Assembly (NCBI RefSeq): GCF_901709675.1
Contig: NC_051087.1
Location: 10,566,884-10,630,883, forward strand
DNA: 64,000 nucleotides
Direction: 5' to 3'
Origin: Syngnathus acus
Lineage: Eukaryota > Chordata > Actinopteri > Syngnathiformes > Syngnathidae
A model generated the notes under the pieces. The model made no database searches and was not told the DNA's origin. It saw nothing but the letters and a program-made list of their open reading frames with translations. The position numbers and the translations under genes were made by a program. Positions 1 through 12,364 of this stretch are shown here, one piece after another (the first letter of the stretch is position 1; each line of letters begins with the position of its first letter).

Positions 1-3000
1 AATTTGTCCAACACCAACGGGCGTGTCACACTGTTGACTTGCACATTACTAGTACACATTAAACAGCAGACCGACAGATGAGACAAAAGAATATGCACAG
101 TATCTGTTTGAATTTGTTTACACAGAATTATTATATTCTATTATTAGTCATGGTGCAAGTTAGTCCTGTTCTGACAATGCACATTTTTCGATTAGCAGTA
201 CAACGCAGTTGTTGTCAAACACCAACGTTAATTTCTCCACCAGCTTGGTCTGTCCAAACTGTTACTAATCTGTGTTTGGGATAGAAAGGGATTACAAATA
301 TCTCCAGGGGATTTTGTGATAGAGACCAAATATTACATTGAACAAAATTCTAACATGAGGCATTGGAGTCGGCACTGCAAACAGCTGCTCATTATTCCAT
401 ACAAATCTCAGTGTTTTATTTGGCAAACGTCGTTTTATATGAATTTATTAAAGCAAGCTGATCAATTCTAATTATAGCATGCTCCGACTGATATTTCGTG
501 GACCAGCAACCAGCAAATGGTCAGGATCGTTATCCAGCTCCAGCAGACTTTGCTGATTGTCTGATCAGGTGTACTGCAGCAGGGAGATATTTATAAATGT
601 CCAGAAAATCGGCCCCCGAGGACCAGCATTCAAGACCCCTGCCCTAGGCTAACAACCTCTCCAGGAGCTAATCAGAGTCAGGATTCAACCATTCAGACCA
701 CTATGGAGAAAACAATGGGACAACAAATGGGATGGGTAACCTTGACTGGCTGTGATTGTTATGGATGCCCAGCAAAATAATCAAATTGATTTAAAATAAA
801 TTGCCATGTCACAGTCGTTGGAAGACGCCATAGTAGAATCCCTAAATACACACAATGCATCTTCTCTAAATGTGTTTGGTTGTTATTCACTCACTGCATG
901 ATGAAAGGGGGGGGTGCCTGTCTAACACCTCCCCCATCAGCAACCCCCACGTCTCAGCTGTCCAGTGGGTGTTTGAAGTCCATACAGTGTGGACATTTGT
1001 CAATAGGATGGCCTTTGGAGGCAGGTCTTCTTTATTTCTCAGTTCTGACTGCATAATGCACTTTGCATAGCAATGGGGGTGTTCATTCTTTGCTTATGTG
1101 AAAATATGCATGACAACAAATTGAGGACAATTGAAAAACAATATGTACGTCTGCCTATTCATAAAAAGGTGTTTAAAATATTCTAGCTTTACATCAATAA
1201 TAAACATGCTGATTGTCATAAGGGATGCATTTATTTCAAATTGATATTTCAGTTTTATAGTTTGGCTTGTTGCGTAATCACAGTGCATCATTCTGAGAGG
1301 ACATATTCATACCATATTATAGACAAGTTGATTAATTAATCACCTTTTGTAAATGTGACAGAATGTTAAAGATGTGGTCAATTGCAAGATCAATGCATGC
1401 AATAATAGAAGCCAATTTATCAGAAAATCAATTCTTTGTCTGTTGCCAAGCGCACACAGTTAACATATTTTATTCCCGAGCTACAGAAAACAGCAACAGT
1501 ATGTTTGGGGTGATATAAGCAATTTCCAGCTGATTGTAGACATCACTTCCCATTTCATAATATTATAATTGCTGCTTTAATGTGCATTATGATTTATTAT
1601 TATATCACCCTTCTGTCTGTTTACCCTTTGTCCATCTCTTGTCCCTCTAACGCTGAAGCCCTTATTCATATATAGATTCTATATGAACTATACTGATTTG
1701 AATTATTAGGATGGTGTAATATTGCTGTCTTTGTATGCTTGTTATTGGTGTGAAGTGAGTAATATGTATTTTCATTGGCAGTGGTCTATTTGTCCAAGGT
1801 GACCTGGTATATTTTGCCAGAACAATTGCTGACCCTCTCAGATCTTGAAAATCAATCATCACGGTAAAACAGGGATATAATTAACCTTAGTCTATTGTAG
1901 TGTTCTCCCGGGTTCATCTCCCCTGCACATCTGCTTCAATCAGCCCAAGAACCATATGAGCAAAGTCTTTTACTGACCAGTGGGAATTCATTTTGCCTTG
2001 AGTGTTAGAATGAACTATAGAGTGACTGTCAAACAGCATGAAGAATTTCTAACATTGTTTTATCAATGAGTTTATGAAACAGTCCCTGCAGCAGCAAGAT
2101 TAATGAGAGAAGATGATGCACTTTGACCTCACCCAGTTTCACATCTGTCCAGACACACAGGAAATTAGTGATCAAGATGATGAAGTATTGTTCCGCATCG
2201 AAGCTAATAATACCATCCCTTATTTAACGCCCGGGATGAAATCTGCAGAAGGAGCCAAGACAACGATTAAGTAATTTCAATATTTCAGAAGATTAAAATA
2301 GCCAAAGCCAAGGAGCTCTCATTGTACTCTGTAACTTCTGTAACTTCACTTTTGCACTACCAAGGTTGTAATCTCATTCTGCACCATGAAGGTTGGGGTT
2401 AGATTTATTGTATTTTTAGTCTTTGAATTTTGTTCGGATCTAAAATGCTGTGTCATGGTCTGCAGTTCAAATTGAAACTCCTGAAATAGCTCAGCTGCTC
2501 TATTATGAATAAAGGCAGCAGCAGTAACATCAGCACTGCCGAATAGGCTGAATGATGCACGAATTTTACCCATCTCAATCCCAGAGTCTCGAAACATGTA
2601 CTGTCGGCTACTCTATGCTATGTAAATGCTATGCTGTGAAAACTCAGAATAAATGGCCGATGCCAATCTCTATGTGTCAACCCTGTAAATGAGTGATGGC
2701 CCATCCAGGTTCCACCTCTCTGTTAGTCATCTGACATAGACTCCCATTTCTCTACGACCCTGAACAAGCAAGCCGTCCAGAAAATGACTGGATGGATGCA
2801 TCGAACATGACTGGCACATTTACAGTATGTGCAGAAATGTATTATTATTATTATTATTATTATTTACATATGAAAAGTTGACACACCCTTTCAACTTCTA
2901 CAGCATCTACATGCAACATCCCTGTTGGTTAACCTTGTTTTGCAAGTCCTGTACCCTTCTCAACCTTCTCCAAAATAATGAGTCCCATCTGATTGGCAAG

Positions 3001-6000
3001 GACCCTACAGAACATCTTGCACAGTGTCAGTCAGTTCATTTGTTTTACTGTAGAATGAAAATATTTAGGTTTGACATCAAACAATGAATATAAGACATTT
3101 CAACTTTTATTTGCAGGTACTTGCATACTGTGATAAACATCTTGAAAGTTAAAAAAAAATACTTTATCAACATGCATGGCATATGCCCTTGGTACACAAA
3201 CCCTTACTGAAAAGTGGCGTGTAAAATAGAAGAATGAGCCAGAAGTGGAAAAACAGGGTCTGTATATGCCTGATGTCTCTCAATCCTATATGACAAAATA
3301 ATGTGACAAATGACAAAATAAAATTGCAGCAAGTAACAACAACAAGGACCGAGCCCAAAACACAGTTCCAACCAGTCACAATATTGTCCATTACTTTATT
3401 ACTGTCAGATTCGAGTTATTTCCGTGATCACTGTTAATCTTTCATTAACAGAGAATAATAACTTTGTCCTCATGTGTAATACCATGCAACATTGTCCATC
3501 TACTGTATAGGTCAAGAAGCAGGATGAGAAATTCCTTTCTTCAGAGAAAATAATCTTCCACCAACCTTCCACCAGCCTGTTTGTGCGGCTCTGCTGCCTC
3601 TGCTATTATTAGCACAAGGGGGGGGGGGAGTGTGACGGCTTGATTAACAAGGCGGATCACACGGCCTGCCTCAACATGATGCAGCACTTTATGTGAGGCA
3701 AGGAAATCGTTTAAGGAGGAGGTGATTATTTGCAAAATGCATTTTTGAAGGTAAATATTGGATGTACTCAGGTCAAGACTTGAATGTCAAATGTCTAATG
3801 TGCTCCTAAGCCTCTTGTTCCCCTTTTGTGTTTGTGCATTAAGCCTCACTCCAGACCTCTCTTGCTCTCAAAGCCGTCCCTCCCTAAGCCTGCCACAGCA
3901 GAGGGATGCTAGCAACAGATTCCAAGGCAACAGCAGCAAATTAACACTTTCTTTACTGGCACAAAGACAGAAATTAAAATGAAGGTCTGTCATTCGAACA
4001 TATAATAGGATGGCTCATATGAAATGCTCTGCCCCTGCATTTGAAGAAGCATTACATTGTTTTATATTAAGTTTGTACTGCATTACATCACTTTGAGTCT
4101 CACGTCTTTTCACTCTTATAAGAGTGTGAGTTTGAAAGAATGCAATGTAAGTTCACCAACCAAAGTTTATGTTTGCTAATTTTAGTGGTGACAGGTAATG
4201 AGGCTGACTGTTTTCCACTTGATTGTGTGATGTCACTGTTACGCGACCGATTTAAAAAAAAAAAATGTCTATCTTGTTCTGCATGGTTGAACTTTAATTT
4301 CTGTTACGAACCCAAACGTTTTTGGTTCAGAAATATTTGATGAATCTAATTAGTTGATGTCAAGGCATTCTTGATTTCATTTATTTCTTTACCTTGGCAA
4401 CATCATCATTTGTCAAGTCAAACATATTTATACAGCCCTTAATCACAGAAACGTCTCAAAAGGCTTTGCGTGTCCCACAGTTCACAAATCTTAACATCTA
4501 ATCTTAATCCCCAGGAGTGCAAGGAAAAAAACAAAGAACCAAAAACCATCTTGGCGGGGGAAATATGAATTATTATACCATATCCTGTTATATATGAACC
4601 TGTCTGCAGCACACTCACACATACTGCTACACAGAGCACTCAACTTGGATATTCAGGATTAGGAAAAAAGTAAATACATAGTCAAATATATTCACAGTTA
4701 ATTTCTGCAGACAGATGAGTCTGACCCTCAGTATTATCAGTGGTGTTGCCTCACACAGACACTGATCACCGAATGGACCATAAAACATCTTCATGAGCAT
4801 TGTCTAGCAAAAGGGAGACTGGAAAAACAGATTCCAAAATTATAACCAGACAGAGAGTAATTACAGCCATGCTGCACATTCGGAAATAGAGTCTACCTTG
4901 GTAACAGAGTTGCCAACAATAGCACATTCTTATTTAAAAGGCTCCACTCAGCAAAGAAAACATGCAGGTAAGATCTGGAGTGCGAACATGATGAAAAATG
5001 TCTCAAGTAAATGCTGTTAAAGTGGAAGTCCAAAATCTTCTGATTAATTTTGCATTTGTAGAATAGGAATTGAGTACCAAAAAATACCTCTGGGGTAATT
5101 TCACCACTTGCTGTCGACTGCAAATGACATCGCAGTGCTTAGTGCTGAGCTTGTAAACACCACATGGCCAAATCCAGAGAACAGGTAAGCTGTGATCCTT
5201 TTTAAAATTCAAGCAGCGGTTCTGCAAAAAAAACCTCAAGATCAATGGATGCAAAACTTGCAAAGCTGCTATCAAGTAAGAGGTTGTATGTTTAAATGGA
5301 ATTTATTAAAGATGTTTTCGATAGAAATAGTTTTGGATACCTGCAAATACATCCTCCTGATGCAGAAAATTCATCTGATGACTATTTTCTATTTTTACAA
5401 CCTATAAAATGTCTGAAAACACTGCTGTGCATAATAATTTCGAACAGTGCATTTGAACAAAAAACGTGTTTTCCTCTTTTTTTTTGTTAAATAAATGCTG
5501 TTATGATTAAGAGATTGGGTTATAAACATTGAAATCATTATCTAACAGTTGAACATTTTTATAGACGACAAGAAATTTGAGTAAAACACAATTTGTGTAA
5601 TAATTTGTAACCGGATATATATTGTCATAACGACAGGAAGCAAATAATAATCTTAACAACACGCTTGAGGAATGATTTAACTGCGATGTACATTGATTGC
5701 AGTGGGATCACAGACCACCGCAGCTCTCCTTCAATCTCAAATTAATCCCAGTTTGAATATTCTATATGAGCTCACATTTTATACAAGGTAGCAGCAATTA
5801 TTCATGTCTTTTAATACTCTCATGTGTTTGCTGTAATTATGAGGAAGAGGTTGGGAGGCTGAGCTTTGGAAAGTACATTTTTATTTTAAAGCAAACCAGA
5901 GAGAGCTGTTTCACAGCAGCGCTTTTATGGTGGCATTCGAAAAGCTGTTACCACACCGTCTGCTGGGAGCATTGCAGAGGTATAAATCTTTGAAGGGCCG

Positions 6001-6486
6001 CACCCTGCATCACGCATGCTCTACAAGCACCAAGCTTGTACCTTCTAATCATTGGCCAACAACAAAGAAGAACCGATCGCAAAGTGCTGCCTGAGGTTCG
6101 GCATCGTGTGTCCATTTGTTGAGTCATAATCGAGGGGCTTGCTTCAAATATGACTTCACATAGATCTGCGGCAGGTCACCTATTGTCTCTTTGATATGCA
6201 TCTGGCACTTTGCCCCAATGTCTGGAAAAGAATCAATTCAAACGGAGATGCATCTCTGGTGTCGATAGATTTAAAGTGACACCTAATTTTGCTGCTATAT
6301 TAAAGTACGAAAAGAAGACTAAGAAACTGTAGCTTATGTATGAATCCACAAAACGGGATGGGTTGCGCAGTATACACAATCGTAAATGTTTAGATATGCA
6401 ACCCTTGTGTCTGAGCCCCCCCGCCCTAAGTAATTTTACAAAACACAAATAACAAAATCCTGTGCAGCCTTAAGTAATGTCAAATC
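1..6486. other. Intergenic, no gene recognised
   Basis: No open reading frame here resembles a known protein, and none is flanked by splice signals that would join it to another. The sequence is AT-rich. It holds a (TTA)n microsatellite near 2840-2865 and short homopolymer runs. In human the gene beyond INA is PCGF6; no exon of it is visible here. Confidence 0.6.
2840..2865. repeat. (TTA)n microsatellite
   Basis: About nine uninterrupted ATT/TTA triplets in intergenic DNA. Confidence 0.9.
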
Positions 6487-6492
6487 TTTATT
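6487..6492 (-). terminator. Candidate poly(A) signal of ina
   Basis: AATAAA on the minus strand in the context CAATAAAG. It is followed 30-50 bases downstream on that strand by a GT-rich stretch (TTTGTTATTTGTGTTTTGT), the usual arrangement of a cleavage site. It would give ina a 3' UTR of about 2.0 kb. Two other minus-strand AATAAA hexamers (7243-7248 and 7315-7320) are nearer the stop but lack so clear a GT-rich element. Confidence 0.45.
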
Positions 6493-8508
6493 GACACAGT
6501 GTCTCACAGCAATACATAGCAAGTTGAAATACTAACAAGAGTAACATATCAGCAACATTCAATCCCTAAACTTTACTTGTCATGGTAGCGCTAAATAAAT
6601 GCAAATGATCAAACACCCCACTGGACAAAATCTGCACCATGCACATGGTCAGATACGAAGCTGCTGGTGTTTTAAGGCATTTTATATCCTACGTTATTTA
6701 TTCTATGGCAAAATATTGATCCTTGTGTTTGTAATGTCATGCCATGACCTGGTGTTGCACACGTGATATTTTTGGCAGTGTTGTAGTGGTGGGATATTTA
6801 GGAACCCTTGACATTTTCTTTTCTTTGCTGTGTGGTTATAAAAGCTTTTGTTACTCTGGAATGCAGCAAACATATGTGCTAGTGACATTTTTCTTCCAAA
6901 GTCCTTTTAGGATAGGCCACTGCATAGCGATACAAATACACACTCACTACAGTACTGTACTAACATATCAACTGTTCCCAAGCCACAAATATTACAAGCC
7001 AATCCAGAACATTCTGTGTGAGTGCAGCTTGTCAGGGCGCGGTCTGCCATGGCGACTAGCATAAGAATAACATTGCTGTGTTTAATTCAACTGGTAGTAA
7101 GCGAGCAAAAAAAGTGAGCAAAAAGTGGCTCACTCAGACAGTTTTCTACTGGTGGATTCATACTATAACAGACTTTTTATCCAGTCATGGCCAAAGTGTG
7201 AAAGAGAGAGGTCACATTTTAAACAATCTGGTGCTTTTCGGCTTTATTTTAATTGCCCCTTGCAAAGTTTGGTCTTCAGGCTGTAATATAGTAAATTGTG
7301 GGTTCAACATGGGCTTTATTCATCAATGTGAGAAATTGTGAGAAATGGAGCTACGCACGGTACGCTTATCGCTCAGGTGCATCGTACAGTTAGCATTTTG
7401 TGCTTAAGCGTAATTTATCAAACAATTTCAAACAATTTCCTGTGCATTATTTTTGTTTGAATTTTCGTTTTCATCACATTTTTTTAGATTTACAGGCTTT
7501 ATGATTATATCCTACAAAGCTAACAAACACCATCTGCAGTGCAGTGATCGATGAATGCTTTGCATGATGAGGTTGTGCATGGTCAAAGGAGGCTGGTGGG
7601 GGGGGCGGTCATAGGAGCCCCGCCCTTAAATCCAGCCACTGTGCTGAATGAGCAATGGAGCAGGATAACGGACAACTAGATACGCCATGCAAATTAAGCT
7701 CGCTTTACACACATTTCTTTTTTGCTGATTAAATATCACAACTATTATTATTATTATCACTATTATTCAAGAAGTAAGAAAGGGCAGTGTTCCTTTGAGG
7801 ATGTCCACCCACCTTTGTGTTGCTGCCTTGCAGACACAATTGATGCATCAATATTGATTGGAAAATTTGTCTGAGGTGAAATTTGTATTGATTGAGTCAA
7901 CTAGGAAATATTACAAGCTAGTTCTTTGGTCCAACCGTACATTGTTATTAACCTCGGAATGATTTCTTGTAGTTGTCTGTGCTTTCTTGCTAATCTGTTT
8001 AATCTTATGTAGGTGATGTGTTCAAAGCATTTGTCCTTTAAGTATGCAATGTGATTGCACACATTTTTGTCTCGTGATTGTGGTAGTGGTGTTTGACCAG
8101 TTATGATCTACTGTGTGCATCTGTATGATGCAAGTGTGAAGAAGAAATTGAGTACTGTACCACGGTTCTAGCATGTGTTGCCTAAGAGCTTGTTCTTCTC
8201 TGTGAGTGAGTGACAAACAAACAAAAGAGAATTAATGAATAGAGTGACTGATATAGTGGAATTATGGTCTGATGCTTTCCTTTGGGGGATATGTGTGGTA
8301 TTTAAGGGAAACTGAAAGCATCATGAAATCAACCTCTGGATCCCAAATTGTACTTCTATCTGCAAAACCAACACTTCAATACAAGAGGTTTACGAGAAGG
8401 CAAACTAGCATCTTAGGTCCCTGTGGTGTAAGTGGATTTGTATTAGTATGGAAAATGATCAAAGAAGGGGGTGGAGGTTTAGTGGTCTAGCAGGCTTACA
8501 CTGGGCTT
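6493..8508 (-). other. Probable 3' UTR of ina
   Basis: The stretch between the ina stop codon and the candidate poly(A) signal. No coding potential or recognisable repeat was seen apart from short AT-rich triplet runs near 7743. The 3' UTR assignment is inferred from the poly(A) signal only. Confidence 0.4.
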
Positions 8509-8785
8509 CTAGTTATTCTGTTTGGTTGAGGTATCACTGGCATCTTGCGGTTTCTCCACCTTTTTAGTGGTGACCACTGTTTCCTCATAAACCTCGTGAG
8601 TGGCCTTGCTCCCAGCCTTGCTCTGCGGCTGGCTCTCATCCTTGCCTTCCCTCTTGGATCCCTTGCCAGAGCTGGTGTAGATGCGGGACTGGTAGTTGTA
8701 GCTCTGTCCACCGCCTGAAGTAATGGATGGGCTGGAATAGGTGATCCCTGTCCCTATGCGGGTCTCCTCGCCTTCCAGCAGCTTC
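8509..8785 (-). CDS. ina: ina exon 3 (residues 392-483 and stop)
   Basis: Begins after TTCAG with the last base of the Arg392 codon, then KLLEGEE, the end of the rod. The tail has a Gly/Ser/Tyr stretch, a Lys-rich stretch and a [14 protein letters not shown] segment like the end of mammalian alpha-internexin. TAG stop at 8509-8511. Confidence 0.92.
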
Positions 8786-10527
8786 CTGAAGATGACAATA
8801 ATGAGAAGGGATTAAAAGGAAGGTTAACCATGGCTGCAAAAAGTGGTGCGGCGTGGTGTGTTGCGTGTTTTTTTTTTTTTTAATCCTAATGGACAGTATG
8901 TTAAGTGACCTACCTATATGCCGCTATCTCAATATCAAGAGCCATCTTGACATTCAGCAGATCTTGGTACTCCCTCAAGTGACGAGCCATCTCACTTTTA
9001 GTGGTCCTCAACTCATTCTCCAACTCTGCTATGCCATCCTGTGAAAAAGATAGATTAACAGGCTGCCTGTTAAATATTGAAATTCCATCAGAGCCAAGAG
9101 ACATCTGTCGTTCTGAGGACATGCAATGCTGTAATAAGACAGCATACGTTGCACAACATTGTAATTGCACTTACTGCAAAGCAAACCTTTATTTTTTTAT
9201 GTGTATCAACTGGTCATAGAGCTCAACTCTCTGTTCATATACATTAAAATCCCAAAGCGTATGAGCAAAATGAACGCGAGGATATGCATGTTTTGCAAGC
9301 TGATGACAGAGAACAAGGACGTGGGCGTTGTCACTCGCAGATGCTGAGCCGAGATGTCCCAAGAGAAATTCAGAACCACGGACAGAGCTCATAGCTCACA
9401 TTAGCCCTTCAATACTCTATTTTAAAAAGGAACCCAAATAAATGTTACGAAATACAACGTGAACAAGATTTTGTTACCTGGTAGTTTCCAATCTCCACAC
9501 CGTGTCTGTCCTCCATCTCCCTGAGCTGCTTTTCCAGGGACTCATTAGTGCCTCTCAGGCTCTCAACTTCAATGGTCTTGGACTGCAGTTGCCTCCTAAA
9601 CTCGCTCATTTCCTCCCTGCTGGCGCGGATGGCATCATTGCTGCGGGTGGCCTGCTCAGAGAGGTCGGCGAACTTGGTCTTGTACCACTCCTCGGCGGAC
9701 TGCAGGTTCTTGGAGGCCATGGACTCATACTGACTTCGGATCTCCTTGAGGGCGGAGGTCAGGTCCGGCTTGGCGACCTCCATCTCCACAGACACCTGAG
9801 CGGCTTGGATCATGTCCGTGAGTTCGGCCACCTCCTCATCGTGCACCTTCCTCAGGAAGCTGATTTCATCCAGGAGAGATTCCACCTTCTTCTCCAGGTC
9901 TAAACGCACCATGGTGGCGTCCTCCACATCTTTCTTGAAAGCCTTGAGAGTGGCCTCCGCGTCCTCACGGGCACGGAACTCTTCTTCATATTTCCCCCTG
10001 AGCTTCTGGAGGTCATCATCGATGCTATCTCTCTCGATGAGGAGCTGGGACTTCTCCCCATTAAGATCATCCAGCTGGGAGCGCAGTTCGCGGATCTCCT
10101 GCTGGTACAGGTCGGCGAGGCGGGATGGTTCCGCCTGCCTCTGGCGCAGGGCCACCAGCTCAGTCTCCAGCACTTTATTATGTTGCTCCAAGTTGCGCAC
10201 TTTCTCGATGAACATGGCAAAGCGGTCATTGAGACCCTGCATTTGCTCCTTTTCATTGGTGCGTACAATTTTGAACTCATTATTGAGGACGCTGCTCTGG
10301 GCCAGGTCGAAGGTATCCAGAGGCATGGACGAATAGGCGCGTCCGGACTTTCGGGTGTACGCGCCCGCGGATGAAACGTTGCTCCGGGGTGCGGAGGAGG
10401 CTCGGTAGCCTGCCCGCGAGGAGGAGACGCTCATGGCTGTCCGAGATGGAGAGGACGCATAGCGGGGAGATTCCCCGAAGATCCTTCGGTAGGAGGAAGA
10501 GGAGTACACTTCAGATCCGTAGTTCAT
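8509..10527 (-). CDS. ina: Alpha-internexin / gefiltin-type neuronal intermediate filament protein
   Basis: Type IV intermediate filament subunit that co-assembles with neurofilament proteins in axons; the fish form (gefiltin) is known from retinal ganglion cells. Three exons join to 1452 bases (483 aa): 9478-10527, 8914-9038, 8509-8785, all GT-AG. The Ser/Arg/Tyr-rich head covers residues 1-90. The rod opens with the helix-initiation motif [19 protein letters not shown] (99-117). It closes with the helix-termination motif around 381-399 ([16 protein letters not shown]), split by the second intron as in other type IV genes. The tail (400-483) is short, with neither the Glu-rich region of NEFL nor the KSP repeats of [19 protein letters not shown] in the rod and the neighbouring nt5c2 favour internexin over a neurofilament gene. 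The start is the first Met, 44 bases below a TATA box. Which teleost paralogue (inaa or inab) is not decidable here. Confidence 0.93.
8914..9038 (-). CDS. ina: ina exon 2 (residues 351-392)
   Basis: 125 bases, phase 0 entry after TTTTTCACAG and exit within the Arg392 codon at GTAGGT. Encodes the end of coil 2, including [20 protein letters not shown]. Confidence 0.93.
9478..10527 (-). CDS. ina: ina exon 1 (residues 1-350)
   Basis: Exactly 350 codons from ATG to the GTAACA donor. Encodes the head, coil 1A, coil 1B and most of coil 2; the [20 protein letters not shown] segment is typical of the family. Confidence 0.95.
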
Positions 10528-10570
10528 CGTGGCTTGAATGGAGTCAGAAGAGTATATGGGCGCGTCTCCC

Positions 10571-10577
10571 TTTTATA
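10571..10577 (-). promoter_or_regulatory. TATA box of ina
   Basis: TATAAAA on the minus strand (CTATAAAAGG context), with its near edge 44 bases upstream of the ina ATG and preceded by a C/G-rich stretch. The spacing implies a very short 5' UTR. Confidence 0.7.
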
Positions 10578-10600
10578 GGCGGGGGGCAGCGCGATCGTTA

Positions 10601-10612
10601 ATGAATATGCAT
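10601..10612 (-). promoter_or_regulatory. Palindromic POU/octamer-like site upstream of ina TATA
   Basis: Minus strand reads ATGCATATTCAT, 11 of 12 bases of the POU-dimer MORE palindrome ATGCATATGCAT, about 24 bases upstream of the TATA box. POU factors are known regulators of neuronal intermediate filament genes; binding here is inferred. Confidence 0.35.
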
Positions 10613-11473
10613 TGTGAGCAGCCTACCGCGGATTCGCCCCCAAATTGGTCAGAAATACAAAGTGAATTTTAATTCATAAAACACAAATTACATATTGGTA
10701 TTTGGTGTGTTGATTTTAGAGCAACACTTTGATGACAAATTCACGTTTTTTTGTTAGTTGCGGGTTAAATGGTCATTTAGATACAAAACGTGATTTACTG
10801 TTATTTTTGTTATTCCAATGAATCAATTTTGCAATCTGGATGCAATTTCTATTCGTTTTTCAACTTGATAAAAATTATTTTGTCATTCCCCATATACACT
10901 GCGCTTCAGCAGTTAAAAATGTGACTTTGCTGCCCTCTGTTGGAAAGAAAAGGAGCTCGGTAATTTGAAGTTGGTGAGGCGCATCTAAGAGGCCCCGAGG
11001 GGCAATAAATTATGCACTTCCAGAGCTGGACTCTTTTATTCTTTAGATGCTCTAAAACTGAAAAAAAAAAAAAAAATCTGCCGCAAAAATTAAGCTGCAG
11101 AAAAGTCAAATGCAACATCCGGGCATTCATAGAGAAGCAATCGATTCCGTCTCTATTCATCCAACGTTCAACCAATCAGGTTTTGCTCGATTGGTCATGT
11201 GACACCGACGCGGTGTAGCAGCGTTGCAATGCAATGCGATGGATGCAGAGTCCGACCGTCGTCAAAGATGCCAACAGTCTACCAATACACGCGATGGCGC
11301 TGTCGTGAGTCTGTCTGCAGTTTGAATACAGTTATTACTTGACACAATGACTTATTAAACAGACTGATCTCTTATTGAAGTGGCGTTTGTTAAACAAGTG
11401 TGTATACTGATTTACGATTGAATTCCAAAGAGTATTATTTTACCAGTTGTAGAGATGAAAGTTCAAGAGAAAC

Positions 11474-11540
11474 AATAATAATAATAATAAATTATTATTA
11501 TTATTGTTTATCTTATTAAATTATTATTATTATTATTATT
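11474..11540. repeat. (AAT)n/(ATT)n compound microsatellite
   Basis: A run of AAT triplets followed by two runs of ATT triplets, giving an imperfect AT-rich inverted repeat. Confidence 0.85.
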
Positions 11541-11626
11541 GGCATAGCCAAGCACGTCTATTTAGCCTGAATTTATGTTTTTTCCTATGGAGCGATATTA
11601 TGCTATTGTATGGTTATACAATAGGG

Positions 11627-11955
11627 CACAGGTGTCAAACTCAAGGCCCGGGGGCCAGATCCGGCCCACCACATCATTTTATGTGGCCCGCGAAGACAAA
11701 TTATGCATCAAATTCGTGTGTCATTACTAGAATCGCAAATTGTCTTTACTTTTAATAATATCTTTTTTTTTTTTAGTATTTGACCAGTTTTGCTCGTATG
11801 ATTTGAAAACGAGTTATTTGTCAGTTTGTTTTGTAGCTTTTACTGTATATAATATGAGGCGCTCATACATTTATTTGGGTTGACAGTCATAATGGCACTC
11901 CCAAAGAAGCTATGACTGCAATGCGGCCCGCGAAAAAAAGAGTTTGACACCCCAA
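11627..11955 (+). mobile_element. hAT-like non-autonomous element, copy 1
   Basis: Opens with CAGGTGTCAAACTC and closes with the inverse GAGTTTGACACCCC. It carries the typical GGCCCG-rich ends and the internal TGACAGTCATAATGGC segment shared with the copy at 48432-48763. No clear target-site duplication can be read at its edges and it has no transposase. Confidence 0.7.
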
Positions 11956-12199
11956 GGGACGACTTAAGCATGCCCTAAATCGTCCCTTGGCTCACATCAC
12001 GAGTACAACATTAAGGACTATTATGTTCTTTGAGATGTTCCTCTCCATTTATAACGAAGTCGTTCATGTTGGTAGCTGTGCTGCGTGAAATCTCCGCCTC
12101 CTGATGAAAGACATAAGGAGGTCCCGCCCTCTCAATATGCCTTCCCCTTGAGCTGGCAGCAGAGAGAAAGAAATAGAAACGCCACACAGCTGTCAACCG

Positions 12200-12364
12200 A
12201 GGAAAGGACATCTACGGCCCGGCCTCACGGTGCACTCATTCGGGGCCAGACTGCAGCTTTCTCCCTCGACATATACACAGCCTTTCTTGCTCATACTTCC
12301 ACACTGCTCAAGGCGCATGCTCCGACGTAGTTGCGGTGCAGTTGTTTGACAGGATATAGCAGTG
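12200..12364 (+). other. nt5c2: Possible non-coding first exon of nt5c2
   Basis: A moderately GC-rich stretch ends at a strong donor, GTG|GTGAGT (GT at 12365), 2.2 kb upstream of the first coding exon, whose acceptor precedes its ATG by only 17 bases. A leader exon must therefore exist upstream. This is the best candidate by donor strength and position, but the 5' edge is a guess. Confidence 0.3.

Larger units (their letters stand above)
10613..12200. other. Region between the head-to-head genes ina and nt5c2
   Basis: Shared upstream DNA of two divergent genes. It contains (AAT)n and (ATT)n runs at 11474-11540, a hAT-like element at 11627-11955, and otherwise unremarkable AT-rich sequence. 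Confidence 0.55.

Noticed and set aside
9502-10336. Long open frames on the plus strand opposite ina exon 1
   Set aside because: They are antisense shadows of a high-GC coiled-coil coding exon with no splice or family support.
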